NCBI RefSeq assembly: GCF_012911005.2
Contig: NZ_WTVS01000015.1
Location: 1 to 64,000 of the forward strand
Direction: 5' to 3'
Source: Aromatoleum toluolicum
GTDB lineage: Bacteria > Pseudomonadota > Gammaproteobacteria > Burkholderiales > Rhodocyclaceae
DNA length: 64,000 bases
The notes under the pieces were generated by a model that was not told the origin of the DNA, ran no database searches, and was given only the letters and a program-made list of their open reading frames with translations. Both the position numbers and the translations under genes were made by a program. Shown here in pieces: positions 33,690-42,667 of this stretch (within the stretch, counting starts at the first letter, position 1; every line of letters starts with the position of its first letter).

Positions 33690-34418
33690 ATGACCTACTG
33701 CGTCGCCATGCGCCTCGAAACGGGGCTCGTATTCCTGTCGGACTCGCGCACCAATGCGGGCGTCGATCATATCAATACCTTCCGCAAGATGCGCATCTGG
33801 CAGCGGCAGGGCGAGCGCGTCATCGTGATGCTCACCGCCGGCAATCTGTCGGTCAGCCAATCGGTGGTCAATATCCTGAATGAACGGCTGACCATCCCCG
33901 ACGCGCCGAACCTCTTCAATGCACCCAACATGTTCGAGGTCGCACGCCATGTCGGCGAAGTCGTGCGCGAGGTGCACCGCCGCGACGCGGAGGCGATGAA
34001 CGAATTCGGTGTGGAATTCAACGCCTCGCTCATCGTCGGCGGCCAGATCTTCGGCGAGGCGCCGCGCCTGTTCAATATCTATTCGGCGGGCAATTTCATC
34101 GAGACGACCGAGGACACGCCCTACATCCAGATCGGCGAATCGAAGTACGGCAAGCCGATCATCGACCGCATCGTGCGCTACGGGTCGTCGCTGTCCGATG
34201 CCGCCAAGTGCGCGCTGGTGTCGATGGATTCGACGATCCGCTCGAACCTCTCGGTCGGCCTGCCACTTGACCTGTGCGTCATCGAGCGCGACGCGCTGGC
34301 GATCAAGTCGCACATCTCGATCAATCAGGACAACGCCTACTACGCGCAGGTTCGCAGCCAGTGGGGCGAGCGGCTGCGCGAGGCCTTCGCCGAGCTGCCG
34401 AGTCCCGACTGGATCTGA
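33690..34418 (+). CDS. Anbu-type proteasome-related peptidase
   Basis: 242-aa protein of the Anbu family, a bacterial relative of HslV and proteasome beta subunits. After Met removal Thr2 (MTYCVAMRLETGLVFLSDSR) would be the N-terminal nucleophile; the Asp-Ser-Arg-Thr-Asn segment (residues 18-22) and the Lys in FRKMRI fit the Ntn-hydrolase active site. Later segments GQIFGEAPRLFNIYSAGNFI and QIGESKYGKPIIDRIV are family features. No ATPase partner such as HslU is encoded nearby. The start at 33690 fits the Thr2 requirement. It lies within the ATP-grasp/alpha-E/transglutaminase operon, the usual Anbu context. Likely forms a self-compartmentalised ring. Confidence 0.9.
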   Translation: MTYCVAMRLETGLVFLSDSRTNAGVDHINTFRKMRIWQRQGERVIVMLTAGNLSVSQSVVNILNERLTIPDAPNLFNAPNMFEVARHVGEVVREVHRRDAEAMNEFGVEFNASLIVGGQIFGEAPRLFNIYSAGNFIETTEDTPYIQIGESKYGKPIIDRIVRYGSSLSDAAKCALVSMDSTIRSNLSVGLPLDLCVIERDALAIKSHISINQDNAYYAQVRSQWGERLREAFAELPSPDWI

Positions 34419-34513
34419 CGTCGTCGCGCCGCACCGAACAAGCAGTGAAAAACATCCCCAGCGTCGCCACGGGCCTGTGGCCCCGGCGCCCCCACTGATT
34501 GCGGAGAAGAATC

Positions 34514-37500
34514 TTGTCGATCCACGTCGCGCTCAATCACGTCACCCACTACAAGTACGACCGTCCGGTCAGCCTCGGGCCGCAGGTCGTGCGCCTGCGA
34601 CCCTGTCCGCACAGCCGCACGCGCATCCTGTCGTATTCGTTGAAGGTGCTGCCTGCCGCGCACTTCATCAACTGGCAGCAGGATCCGCAGAGCAACTACC
34701 TCGCGCGCCTCGTCTTTCCCGACAAGACGCAGGAATTCCGCGTCGAGGTCGACCTTGTCGCCGAGATGGCGGTCCACAATCCCTTCGACTTCTTCCTCGA
34801 ACCCGACGCGGAGAATTACCCGCTCGCCTATAACGCCGAACAGCGCATCGAACTGGCCCCGTATCTGCACAGGATGAGCGTCGGCCAGGGGCTGGGCGAG
34901 CACTTCGCTGCCTACCTCGCTGGGATCTCGCGCGAGAAGCGGCGCACGATCGACTTCCTCGTCGATCTCAACGCCAGGCTGCAGCAGGACATCGGCTACC
35001 TGATCCGGCTCGAGCCGGGCGTGCAGACCCCGGAGGAAACGCTCGAAAACCGCAGCGGGTCGTGCCGCGACTCGGCCTGGCTGCTGGTGCAGCTCCTGCG
35101 GCACCTCGGGCTGGCGGCGCGCTTCGTCTCCGGCTACCTCATCCAGCTCACCGCCGACGTCAAGTCGCTCGACGGCCCCAGCGGCCCGGAGGCCGACTTC
35201 ACCGACCTGCACGCATGGTGCGAGGTCTATCTGCCGGGCGCCGGCTGGATCGGACTCGACCCGACCTCGGGGCTCTTCGCGGGCGAAGGCCACATCCCGC
35301 TCGCGTGCAGTCCGGAACCGTCTTCGGCCGCGCCGATCAGCGGACTGGTCGAGGACTGTGCGTGCGACTTTTCGCATGCGATGAAGGTCGAGCGCATCTG
35401 GGAGGCGCCGCGCGTCACCAAGCCCTATACGGAAGAGCAGTGGGCCGCGATCGAGGCGCTGGGCCATGCGATCGACAAGCAACTCGACGCCCACGATGTG
35501 CGCCTGACGATGGGGGGCGAGCCGACTTTCGTGTCGATCGACGACCCCGACGGCGACGAATGGAACACGACCGCGTTGGGCCCGACCAAGCGCCTGCTCG
35601 CCAGCGACCTCTACCACAGGCTGCGCGAGAAATACGGCGCGCAGGGCCTGATGCACTTCGGCCAGGGCAAGTGGTACCCCGGCGAGCAGCTTCCGCGCTG
35701 GTCGCTCAACGCGTTCTGGCGGCGCGACGGCGAGCCGATGTGGCGCGACGCGGCGCTGTATGCCGACGAGGGCCATCCCGGCAGTGCCGACGAGCGTGTC
35801 GCGAACCGCTTCCTGTGCGGCGTCGCCGAGCGGCTCGGGCTCGACTCCAAGCACGTCTTCGATGCGTTCGAGGATGTCTTCTACTACCTGTGGCGCGAAC
35901 GCCGCCTGCCCGTCAACGTCGATCCCTTCGACGCGCGGCTCGACGACTCGCTCGAGCGCGAACGGCTGCTGCGCGTGTTCTCGCACGGCCTGCCGAACGC
36001 CGTAGGGGCCGTGCTGCCGGTCGCCCGTGATGCCGCCGGGCGCTGGACGTCCGGGTCGTGGTTCCTGCGCGGGGATCGCTGCTACCTGATCCCGGGCGAC
36101 TCGCCGCTCGGCTACCGGCTGCCGCTCGACGCGCAGCCGTGGGTCAGCAAGGGCGACTATCCCTACGTGCACCAGCCCGACCCCTGCCAGGCGTTTCCGC
36201 CGCTGCCGCAGCACGCCGAACTGCGCCGCCAGTTGCGCGGGGAGCCCGAGGGGGGGGCGACCGCTGCAGACCGCTTCGCGAGCGACGCCGCGCTGGCAGC
36301 GAGCGCGCCACAGCGGGGCGAGTCGGCCGCCGCGATCACGCGTACCGCGATGTGCGCACAGGCCCGCGAAGGCACGCTCTACATCTTCATGCCGCCGACC
36401 GTTGCGCTCGACGACTACCTCGCGATCGTCGCCGCGGTCGAGTCCACCGCCGCAGCGCTCGGCCAGCCGGTGATCCTCGAAGGCTACGAGCCGCCATCCG
36501 ACCCGCGCCTCGAACATTTCCGCATCACCCCCGACCCCGGCGTCATCGAGGTCAACATTCATCCCGCGCACAGCTGGGACGAACTCGTCGACCGCACCAC
36601 ACACCTGTACGAGGCCGCGCGCGAGTCGCGCCTGTTGACCGAGAAGTTCATGCTCGACGGTCGTCACAGCGGCACCGGCGGCGGCAACCACTTCGTGCTC
36701 GGCGGGGCGACCCCGGTCGATTCGCCCTTCCTGCGCCGGCCCGACCTGCTGCGCAGCCTGATCGCCTATTGGCACAACCACCCGTCGCTGTCCTACCTGT
36801 TCTCCGGCCTCTTCATCGGCCCGACCTCGCAGGCGCCGCGCATCGACGAGGCCCGCAACGATTCCGTGTATGAAATCGAGCTCGCCTTCCGCGAAATGGA
36901 GCGCCAGATCGGCAGCCATGGCCCTGGCCAGTGCCCGCCGTGGCTGGTCGACCGCCTGCTGCGCAACCTCCTCATCGACGTCAGCGGCAACACGCACCGC
37001 GCCGAATTCTGCATCGACAAGCTGTACTCGCCCGACGGCCCCACCGGCCGCCTCGGTTTGCTCGAACTGCGCGCCTTCGAGATGCCGCCGCACGCGCGCA
37101 TGTCGCTCACCCAGCAACTGCTGCTGCGCGGCCTGGTCGCGCGCTTCTGGCAGCAGCCTTACGTACCGCAGCGGCTGGTCCGCTGGGGCACCGAACTGCA
37201 CGACCGCTTCATGCTGCCGCACTTCGTCGAACAGGACTTCGGCGACGTGATCGCCGAGCTCAACGAGTTCGGTCTGCCGATCCAGGCCGACTGGTTCGCG
37301 CCGCATTTCGAATTCCGCTTCCCCAAGGTCGGTGATTTTTCCGTGCGCGGCATCGAAGTCCAGCTGCGCCACGCGCTCGAACCCTGGCACGTAATGGGCG
37401 AGGAGGGCGGCGCGGGCAGCACGGTGCGCTACGTCGACTCGTCGCTGGAACGCCTGCAGGTGAAGGTAAGTGGATTGCCGCCGGACCGCTACGTGCTGGC

Positions 37501-37879
37501 GGTGAACGGCGCGGCGCTGCCGCTGCAGACCACCGGCACCGTCGGCGAGGCGGTCGCCGGCGTGCGCTATCGCGCGTGGCAGCCGGCGTCGTGCCTGCAT
37601 CCAACGATCGGTGTCGATGCGCCGCTGGTGTTCGACCTGATCGACACGTGGATGAAGCGATCGGTCGGTGGCGCGCAATACCACGTCGCCCACCCCGGGG
37701 GGCGCAATTACGACAGCTTCCCGGTCAATGCCTTCGAAGCCGAATCGCGGCGCCTCGCCCGTTTCTTCCGCATGGGCCACACGCCGGGCAGCCGTACCGT
37801 GGATATCGAACCGGTGCGACGCAACGCGGAGTTCCCCTTCACGCTAGACTTGCGTGGAGTCCCCAAGGCCACGCCCTGA
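34514..37879 (+). CDS. transglutaminase-like / DUF2126 putative amidoligase, large protein
   Basis: 1121-aa cytoplasmic protein. The N-terminal part (about 1-300) is a bacterial transglutaminase: NRSGSCRDSAWLLVQLLRHL carries the catalytic Cys, DLHAWCEVYLPGAGWIGLDP the His and Asp. The rest is DUF2126, described in Pfam as a putative amidoligase, with LTMGGEPTFVSIDDPDGDEW, HFGQGKWYPGEQLPRWSLNA, TGGGNHFVLGGATPVDSPFL and a long C-terminal region. The TTG start at 34514 was chosen because GGAG is 8 nt upstream and the protein then begins SIHVALNHVTHYKYDR as relatives do. It probably ligates or cleaves amide bonds on a peptide substrate together with its operon neighbours. Confidence 0.88.
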   Translation: MSIHVALNHVTHYKYDRPVSLGPQVVRLRPCPHSRTRILSYSLKVLPAAHFINWQQDPQSNYLARLVFPDKTQEFRVEVDLVAEMAVHNPFDFFLEPDAENYPLAYNAEQRIELAPYLHRMSVGQGLGEHFAAYLAGISREKRRTIDFLVDLNARLQQDIGYLIRLEPGVQTPEETLENRSGSCRDSAWLLVQLLRHLGLAARFVSGYLIQLTADVKSLDGPSGPEADFTDLHAWCEVYLPGAGWIGLDPTSGLFAGEGHIPLACSPEPSSAAPISGLVEDCACDFSHAMKVERIWEAPRVTKPYTEEQWAAIEALGHAIDKQLDAHDVRLTMGGEPTFVSIDDPDGDEWNTTALGPTKRLLASDLYHRLREKYGAQGLMHFGQGKWYPGEQLPRWSLNAFWRRDGEPMWRDAALYADEGHPGSADERVANRFLCGVAERLGLDSKHVFDAFEDVFYYLWRERRLPVNVDPFDARLDDSLERERLLRVFSHGLPNAVGAVLPVARDAAGRWTSGSWFLRGDRCYLIPGDSPLGYRLPLDAQPWVSKGDYPYVHQPDPCQAFPPLPQHAELRRQLRGEPEGGATAADRFASDAALAASAPQRGESAAAITRTAMCAQAREGTLYIFMPPTVALDDYLAIVAAVESTAAALGQPVILEGYEPPSDPRLEHFRITPDPGVIEVNIHPAHSWDELVDRTTHLYEAARESRLLTEKFMLDGRHSGTGGGNHFVLGGATPVDSPFLRRPDLLRSLIAYWHNHPSLSYLFSGLFIGPTSQAPRIDEARNDSVYEIELAFREMERQIGSHGPGQCPPWLVDRLLRNLLIDVSGNTHRAEFCIDKLYSPDGPTGRLGLLELRAFEMPPHARMSLTQQLLLRGLVARFWQQPYVPQRLVRWGTELHDRFMLPHFVEQDFGDVIAELNEFGLPIQADWFAPHFEFRFPKVGDFSVRGIEVQLRHALEPWHVMGEEGGAGSTVRYVDSSLERLQVKVSGLPPDRYVLAVNGAALPLQTTGTVGEAVAGVRYRAWQPASCLHPTIGVDAPLVFDLIDTWMKRSVGGAQYHVAHPGGRNYDSFPVNAFEAESRRLARFFRMGHTPGSRTVDIEPVRRNAEFPFTLDLRGVPKATP

Positions 37880-37887
37880 CACCGACG

Positions 37888-40506
37888 ATGCCGCACCACC
37901 AGCTGCTCTCGCTCTACGCCCGCCAGTCCGGCCGCTACGATGAAATGCTGGCGGACGCGGAGCGTTTGCGGCCGCACTGGCAGCCGCTGTTCGAGGCGCT
38001 CGACGCCTCGACGCCCGAGCAGATGCGCGCGCGCCAGGCCTTCGTCACGGAGCGCATCCGCGAGAACGGCACCACCTACAACGTCTATGCCGATGCGCAG
38101 GGTACCGACCGGCCGTGGACCCTCGATCCGCTGCCCTTCATCCTGCCCGCCGACGAATGGGCGCAGATCGACGCCGCCGTCGCGCAGCGCGCGGACCTGC
38201 TGGATCAGGTGCTGGCCGACCTCTACGGTCCGCAGAACCTGATCCGCAGCGGCGCGCTGCCTGCCGCGCTGGTCTACGGCCACAACGGTTTCCTGTGGCC
38301 GTGCCAGGGCACGCGCCCGCCCTCGGGCCACTTCCTGCACGTGTACGCCGCCGACCTCGCGCGCTCGCCCGACGGGCGCTGGTGGGTGATCGCCGACCGT
38401 ACGCAGGTCCCCTCGGGCGCCGGCTATGCGCTCGAAAACCGCCTCATCGTCTCGCGCCTGTTCCCGGAGCTGTTCCGCGACCTGCGCGTGCATCACCTCG
38501 CCGACTTCTTCCGCCACCTGCAGGACAGCCTCGCGCGCTGGGCTCCCGTCGATCGCGGCGAAACGCCCTTCGTCGTCCTGCTCACCCCCGGGCCCTACAA
38601 CGAGACCTATTTCGAGCAGTCCTACCTCGCGCGCTACCTCGGCTTCCCGCTCGTCGAAGGCCAGGACCTCACGGTGCGCGGCGACTCCGTCTATCTGAAG
38701 ACGCTCGCCGGACTCAAGCGCGTCCACGTGATCCTGCGCCGGCTCGACGACGACTACGCCGACCCGCTCGAACTACGCGGCGAATCCACGCTCGGCGTGC
38801 CCGGCCTCGTCGAGGCGGCGCGTGCCGGCCGCGTGCTCTTGGCCAATGCCTTGGGCAGCGGCGTCCTGGAATCCGCGGGCCTGCTCGCCTTCCTGCCCAA
38901 GCTCGCCGAACACCTCCTCGACGAACCGCTCGCGATGCCCGCCGTCGCCAGCTGGTGGTGCGGCGAGGCCCCTGCGCTCGACTACGTCGTCGAGCATCTC
39001 GCCGAACTCGTCATCAAGCCCGCCTATCCCTCGCAACGCCTGCAGCCGGTGTTCGGGCGCGATCTGGACGCCCGCGGGCGCGCGCACTGGGCCGAACGCC
39101 TGCGCCATCGCCCGCATGCCTACGTCGGCCAGGAACTGGTGGAGCTGTCGCAGGCGCCGGTGATGCCCGATTCCGGCAGCTCGCCCCTCGACCGCCGCCT
39201 CGTCGCGCGCGCGATCGGCGTGCGCGTCTATGCGGTCGCCACGCCCGAAGGCTGGCGCGTAATGCCCGGCGGCCTCACGCGCGTCTCGGGCAGCAGCGAT
39301 GTCGACATCCTGTCCATGCAGCGTGGTGGCTCGTCGAAGGACACCTGGGTCCTGTCCGAGGTGCCGGTGAGCCAGTTCAGCCTGCTCAAGGGCGAACTCG
39401 GGGCCGGCGACATCGTGCGTGCCGGCCCCGAGATCGCCAGCCGCACCGCCGAAAACCTCTTCTGGCTCGGCCGTTACGCCGAGCGTGTCGAAAACAGTGC
39501 CCGCCTGCTGCGCTTCGCCTGCGACCGCTTGAACGAGGAGGGCGAGGCGGCCCCGGGCGCCGCGGAGCCCGGGGAAGCGGCGCTCGGCGGGGCAGGGGAC
39601 GATTTCCTCGGCGAGCCGGGCGTCCTCGCCACCGCCGTCGGCTACTGTGAGCTCTTCGGCCTGCTCCCGCCCGCGGAAGACAGTTCCGTAGCGCGCCGCC
39701 TCGTCGACGGCGCGCTCGACGACAACGGCCCCGCCAGCCTCGCCACCAACCTGCGCCGCGCTGTGTGGGCCGCCACCCAGGTGCGCGACCGTCTGTCCCT
39801 CGACCACTGGCACTCCCTCAACCGCCTGCACGACATCCTGCGCCGGCAGCGCCCCGAGGCCAGCGCCCCGACAGACATCGCGACGCTGCCCTCGACGCTC
39901 GACCGCGTGCTGCTCGCGTGCATCTCGCTGTCGGGTTTCGCGATGGACGAGATGATGCGCGACAGCGGCTGGCGCTTCCTGATCCTCGGTCGCCGCATCG
40001 AGCGCCTGCAATGCCGCAGCCGCATCGTCGCGCATTTCCTCGAGGCCTGCGGCGGCCAGCCGGCCGGCGTCGATGCCTTGCTGGAGCTGGCCGACTGCGC
40101 CGAAGCCTATCGCCAGCGCTACCTGCGCACGCCCGACATCCTGCCGACACTGGACCTCGTTGTGTTCGACGCCGACAACCCCCATTCGGTGGCGTTCCAG
40201 ACCGACATGCTGCTGCGCTACCTCGACTCGCTGCAGCGCGAATTCGCCGCATCCCCGGCGGGCGGCAACGGCATCCGCGCGTTCCGCGACGCGGTGGCCG
40301 CGCTGAACGCCTTTTCGCTGCACGACCTCGAAACTGGTCGCCCGGGCGGCGGCGCCATGCTGCAGCGCTGCGCCAACTGCGCCGGCTGCAACGATCTCGC
40401 GCGCCTGCTGCGCGTCGTGCACGACGCCTCGGCGACGCTGTCCAACCGCATCGCCGAACGCTTCTTCACCCACGTCCTGCCCGCCGCGCGGGTGCTCTCG
40501 GCCTGA
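37888..40506 (+). CDS. circularly permuted ATP-grasp fused to alpha-E domain
   Basis: 872-aa two-part protein. Residues ~1-510 are circularly permuted ATP-grasp (GHNGFLWPCQGTRPPSGHFL; VIADRTQVPSGAGYALENRL; VLLTPGPYNETYFEQSYLAR; VLPGL-type ends with MQRGGSSKDTWVLSEVPV). Residues ~530-872 are alpha-E, opening with SRTAENLFWLGRYAERVENS and ending in FFTHVLPAARVLS. It is thus the fused version of the two stand-alone genes at 31174 and 32662. The ATG at 37888 lies 8 nt after the preceding stop codon. Fusion supports direct physical cooperation of the two domains. Substrate unknown. Confidence 0.88.
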   Translation: MPHHQLLSLYARQSGRYDEMLADAERLRPHWQPLFEALDASTPEQMRARQAFVTERIRENGTTYNVYADAQGTDRPWTLDPLPFILPADEWAQIDAAVAQRADLLDQVLADLYGPQNLIRSGALPAALVYGHNGFLWPCQGTRPPSGHFLHVYAADLARSPDGRWWVIADRTQVPSGAGYALENRLIVSRLFPELFRDLRVHHLADFFRHLQDSLARWAPVDRGETPFVVLLTPGPYNETYFEQSYLARYLGFPLVEGQDLTVRGDSVYLKTLAGLKRVHVILRRLDDDYADPLELRGESTLGVPGLVEAARAGRVLLANALGSGVLESAGLLAFLPKLAEHLLDEPLAMPAVASWWCGEAPALDYVVEHLAELVIKPAYPSQRLQPVFGRDLDARGRAHWAERLRHRPHAYVGQELVELSQAPVMPDSGSSPLDRRLVARAIGVRVYAVATPEGWRVMPGGLTRVSGSSDVDILSMQRGGSSKDTWVLSEVPVSQFSLLKGELGAGDIVRAGPEIASRTAENLFWLGRYAERVENSARLLRFACDRLNEEGEAAPGAAEPGEAALGGAGDDFLGEPGVLATAVGYCELFGLLPPAEDSSVARRLVDGALDDNGPASLATNLRRAVWAATQVRDRLSLDHWHSLNRLHDILRRQRPEASAPTDIATLPSTLDRVLLACISLSGFAMDEMMRDSGWRFLILGRRIERLQCRSRIVAHFLEACGGQPAGVDALLELADCAEAYRQRYLRTPDILPTLDLVVFDADNPHSVAFQTDMLLRYLDSLQREFAASPAGGNGIRAFRDAVAALNAFSLHDLETGRPGGGAMLQRCANCAGCNDLARLLRVVHDASATLSNRIAERFFTHVLPAARVLSA

Positions 40507-40508
40507 GT

Positions 40509-41438
40509 ATGCGCTACCACGTCCTGCACGCCACCGAATACCAGTACGAGCAGCCGGTGCAGACCGCCCGTCACCTGCTGCACCTCGTCCCGCAGCCGCT
40601 GCCTTGGCAGGCGCTCGAACGGCAGTCCTTGCGCATCGAACCCGAACCGACGACGCACATGCGCAGTGCAGACCCGTTCGGCAACCCGGTCGACCGCGTC
40701 GAATTCGCCGCTCCGCACGACCACCTGCGTGTCGAGAGCGAACTGATCGTCGCCGTCGGCGACCGCCCCTGGCTCGCCACGGCGAGCGACGGCCCCGCTT
40801 GGGAGCGGGTGCGCGATGCCTTGGATTACCACGCCGCCCTGCTCGGCGAAGCCGAGGCCGACGCCCAGCGCATGCGTTTCGAGTCGCCCGGCGTGCGCGT
40901 CAAGCGCGAACTCGAAGAGTACGCCGCTCCCTCGTTCGGTGCCGGCCGCCCGGTGATCGACGCCGCTCGCGACCTCATGCGCCGTATCCACGCCGAGTTC
41001 CGTTACGACCCGGACGCCACCGAAGTCGGCACCTCCGTCGTCGAGGTGCTGGAAAACAAGCACGGCGTCTGCCAGGACTTCGCTCACCTCATGATCGGCT
41101 GCCTGCGCTCGCGCGGGCTTGCCGCACGCTACGTTTCCGGCTACCTGCGCACCGACCCTTTGCCGGGGCAGGCACGGATGACAGGCAGCGACGCCTCCCA
41201 CGCCTGGGTCGCTGTGTTCGTGCCCGAAGCCGGCTGGATCGAATTCGACCCCACCAACGACTGCCTCGCCGACGAACGCCACATCGTCCTCGCCTGGGGC
41301 CGCGACTTCGGCGACGTATCCCCTCTTCGCGGCGTCATCCAGGGCGGCGGCGAGCACACGTTGAAGGTCGGGGTTACGGTCATGCCCGAGGGCGACGGGG
41401 TCAAATTCACTACCGATCAGAGTCGCGGCGCCGCCTGA
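40509..41438 (+). CDS. transglutaminase-like cysteine protease family protein
   Basis: 309-aa protein beginning MRYHVLHATEYQYEQPVQTA, the N-terminal beta-domain typical of bacterial transglutaminases. The catalytic core follows: NKHGVCQDFAHLMIGCLRSR with the Cys, GSDASHAWVAVFVPEAGWIE with the His, and FDPTND with the Asp, so the triad is complete. The family is thought to hydrolyse or form amide bonds. It begins 2 nt after the ATP-grasp/alpha-E fusion gene and closes the operon. Its 3-prime end overlaps the convergent minus-strand gene by 22 nt. Confidence 0.9.
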   Translation: MRYHVLHATEYQYEQPVQTARHLLHLVPQPLPWQALERQSLRIEPEPTTHMRSADPFGNPVDRVEFAAPHDHLRVESELIVAVGDRPWLATASDGPAWERVRDALDYHAALLGEAEADAQRMRFESPGVRVKRELEEYAAPSFGAGRPVIDAARDLMRRIHAEFRYDPDATEVGTSVVEVLENKHGVCQDFAHLMIGCLRSRGLAARYVSGYLRTDPLPGQARMTGSDASHAWVAVFVPEAGWIEFDPTNDCLADERHIVLAWGRDFGDVSPLRGVIQGGGEHTLKVGVTVMPEGDGVKFTTDQSRGAA

Positions 41439-42364
41439 TCCGGCGACCACTGCCAGTAGGTGTTGCCGTAATCGCCCCCGAGCGCCGGCATGAGTTCCCC
41501 TCCTTTGAAATACCGCCGGCTGTTCACTTGAGCGGGCGAAAACCACCAGCCGGCTTCGGGGCAGGGCTGACCGGCGGGGACGTTGGGGCGGCGGCGCTCG
41601 CCCGCGCCGCTCGACGCCTCGTTACCGGGCACGCCGTCGCCGCTGTCCGCCACACGCTCGACCAGTGTCCATACGGTGTCGACCTCGTCGATGTTCTGGC
41701 CTGTCTCGGGATCGTAACCGACCGAGGCTGACGTTGCATGGTGGCCAGCGCAGAAGAACTGGGCGCAACTGTCGTCGGCGTCTGGCAGATAGACGCCGGT
41801 GCCCTTGACCTCTTCGTCGGTGGCGACGCGGACTGCAGGATTGAGCCGGTAGATCGGCCAGGACGGCGGGGCATCCAGCGGGCCGCGACTGTCTGAGTTG
41901 TAGCGGGAGGAGAGGCTACCCTTGATCCAGCCTTTGAATGCGCTAAAAGCGATGTTGCCGGCGTAACGACAAGCGATTCTTCCGGATTCACAAAATCGAA
42001 ATGCGCAGTGTTCGGGCATCCAGTCATAGGTAAAGTCTCGCCGCTGGCCGGCGAAGGCGGAATTGACGCCGCCTGCAGTGGCAATCGCAGACGAGTCGCC
42101 GCGCTGCAGGTCACGATAGGCCTCCTCCAATCCTTGGAGCGTGTCGCGGAAATTGGGTAGCACCACGCCACCCCAGGTGATGTCAGGCTGTTGCCAGCGC
42201 GGGTGCTGGCGGTAGTCCGGCGGCAGCGTGCGCACGAATTCGGCCAGGCCTTCCTCGGCCGCTTGCACCGTGTCGGCGAAGGCGTCGCGTAGCTTCTTGA
42301 AGTACTCCGCGCTGGTGTAGCGTTCAATCAGGTAGATTTCCTGCGGGATCAGGGGAGAGGGCAT
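41417..42364 (-). CDS. candidate type VI immunity protein (Imm71/72-like)
   Basis: 315-aa protein without signal peptide. The N-terminal YLIERYTSAEYFKKLRDAF and WGGVVLPNFRDTLQGLEEAY resemble immunity proteins of the Imm71/72 type known from betaproteobacterial toxin loci; the end is aromatic-rich (GNTYWQWSPDQA). It lies two bases after a short disrupted frame that itself follows vgrG directly, so the position is that of the immunity gene in a vgrG-effector-immunity module. Family call is from memory of the pattern. Base composition is slightly lower in GC than neighbours, in keeping with horizontally exchanged cargo. Confidence 0.5.
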   Translation of the reverse strand: MPSPLIPQEIYLIERYTSAEYFKKLRDAFADTVQAAEEGLAEFVRTLPPDYRQHPRWQQPDITWGGVVLPNFRDTLQGLEEAYRDLQRGDSSAIATAGGVNSAFAGQRRDFTYDWMPEHCAFRFCESGRIACRYAGNIAFSAFKGWIKGSLSSRYNSDSRGPLDAPPSWPIYRLNPAVRVATDEEVKGTGVYLPDADDSCAQFFCAGHHATSASVGYDPETGQNIDEVDTVWTLVERVADSGDGVPGNEASSGAGERRRPNVPAGQPCPEAGWWFSPAQVNSRRYFKGGELMPALGGDYGNTYWQWSPDQAAPRL

Positions 42365-42366
42365 TT

Positions 42367-42661
42367 TTACTTGTCCCAGTTGTTCGTGAGCGTCGGTATA
42401 CCGACCAAATTTACATGTTCGCCGAAATTGCTATAGCCCCAATTGGTGGGCTGACGTCTACCGAGATGGGCCGTGTCAAGGTCGGCAGGGTCGAGCACAA
42501 TCTGCCGGCCGCCCCCCGCCGTCCAGAAATAGTTTCCCTTGTCATCCGCCTTCACGGGATTATTCGCGCGGTCCCTGAGCACTTGCGATGCGGTTTCGCC
42601 CTCCCACACTTTCAGCGGCGGCGGCATACCATGCAAGCGCGTTTTCAAGTTCTTCCCACAT
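42367..42661 (-). pseudogene. short disrupted reading frame after vgrG, possible effector remnant
   Basis: An ATG at 42661, 6 nt past the vgrG stop codon, opens MWEELENALAWYAAAAE and stops at 42560. A second frame, offset by one base at the GCCGCCGCCGCT stretch near 42620, continues as PPLKVWEGETASQVLRDRAN and runs to a TAA at 42367 (end TLTNNWDK). Joined, they would give about 97 aa. Either a single-base frameshift has broken one gene, or the second frame starts alone at the ATG before PPPLKVWEGE (86 aa). It has no recognised toxin domain. Position between vgrG and a candidate immunity gene suggests type VI cargo. Confidence 0.45.
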
Positions 42662-42667
42662 GCCGTC

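Noticed and set aside
34340-37780. 1146-codon minus-strand open frame opposite the DUF2126 gene
   Set aside because: Shadow of the strongly biased plus-strand coding frame; low-complexity charged sequence without motifs.
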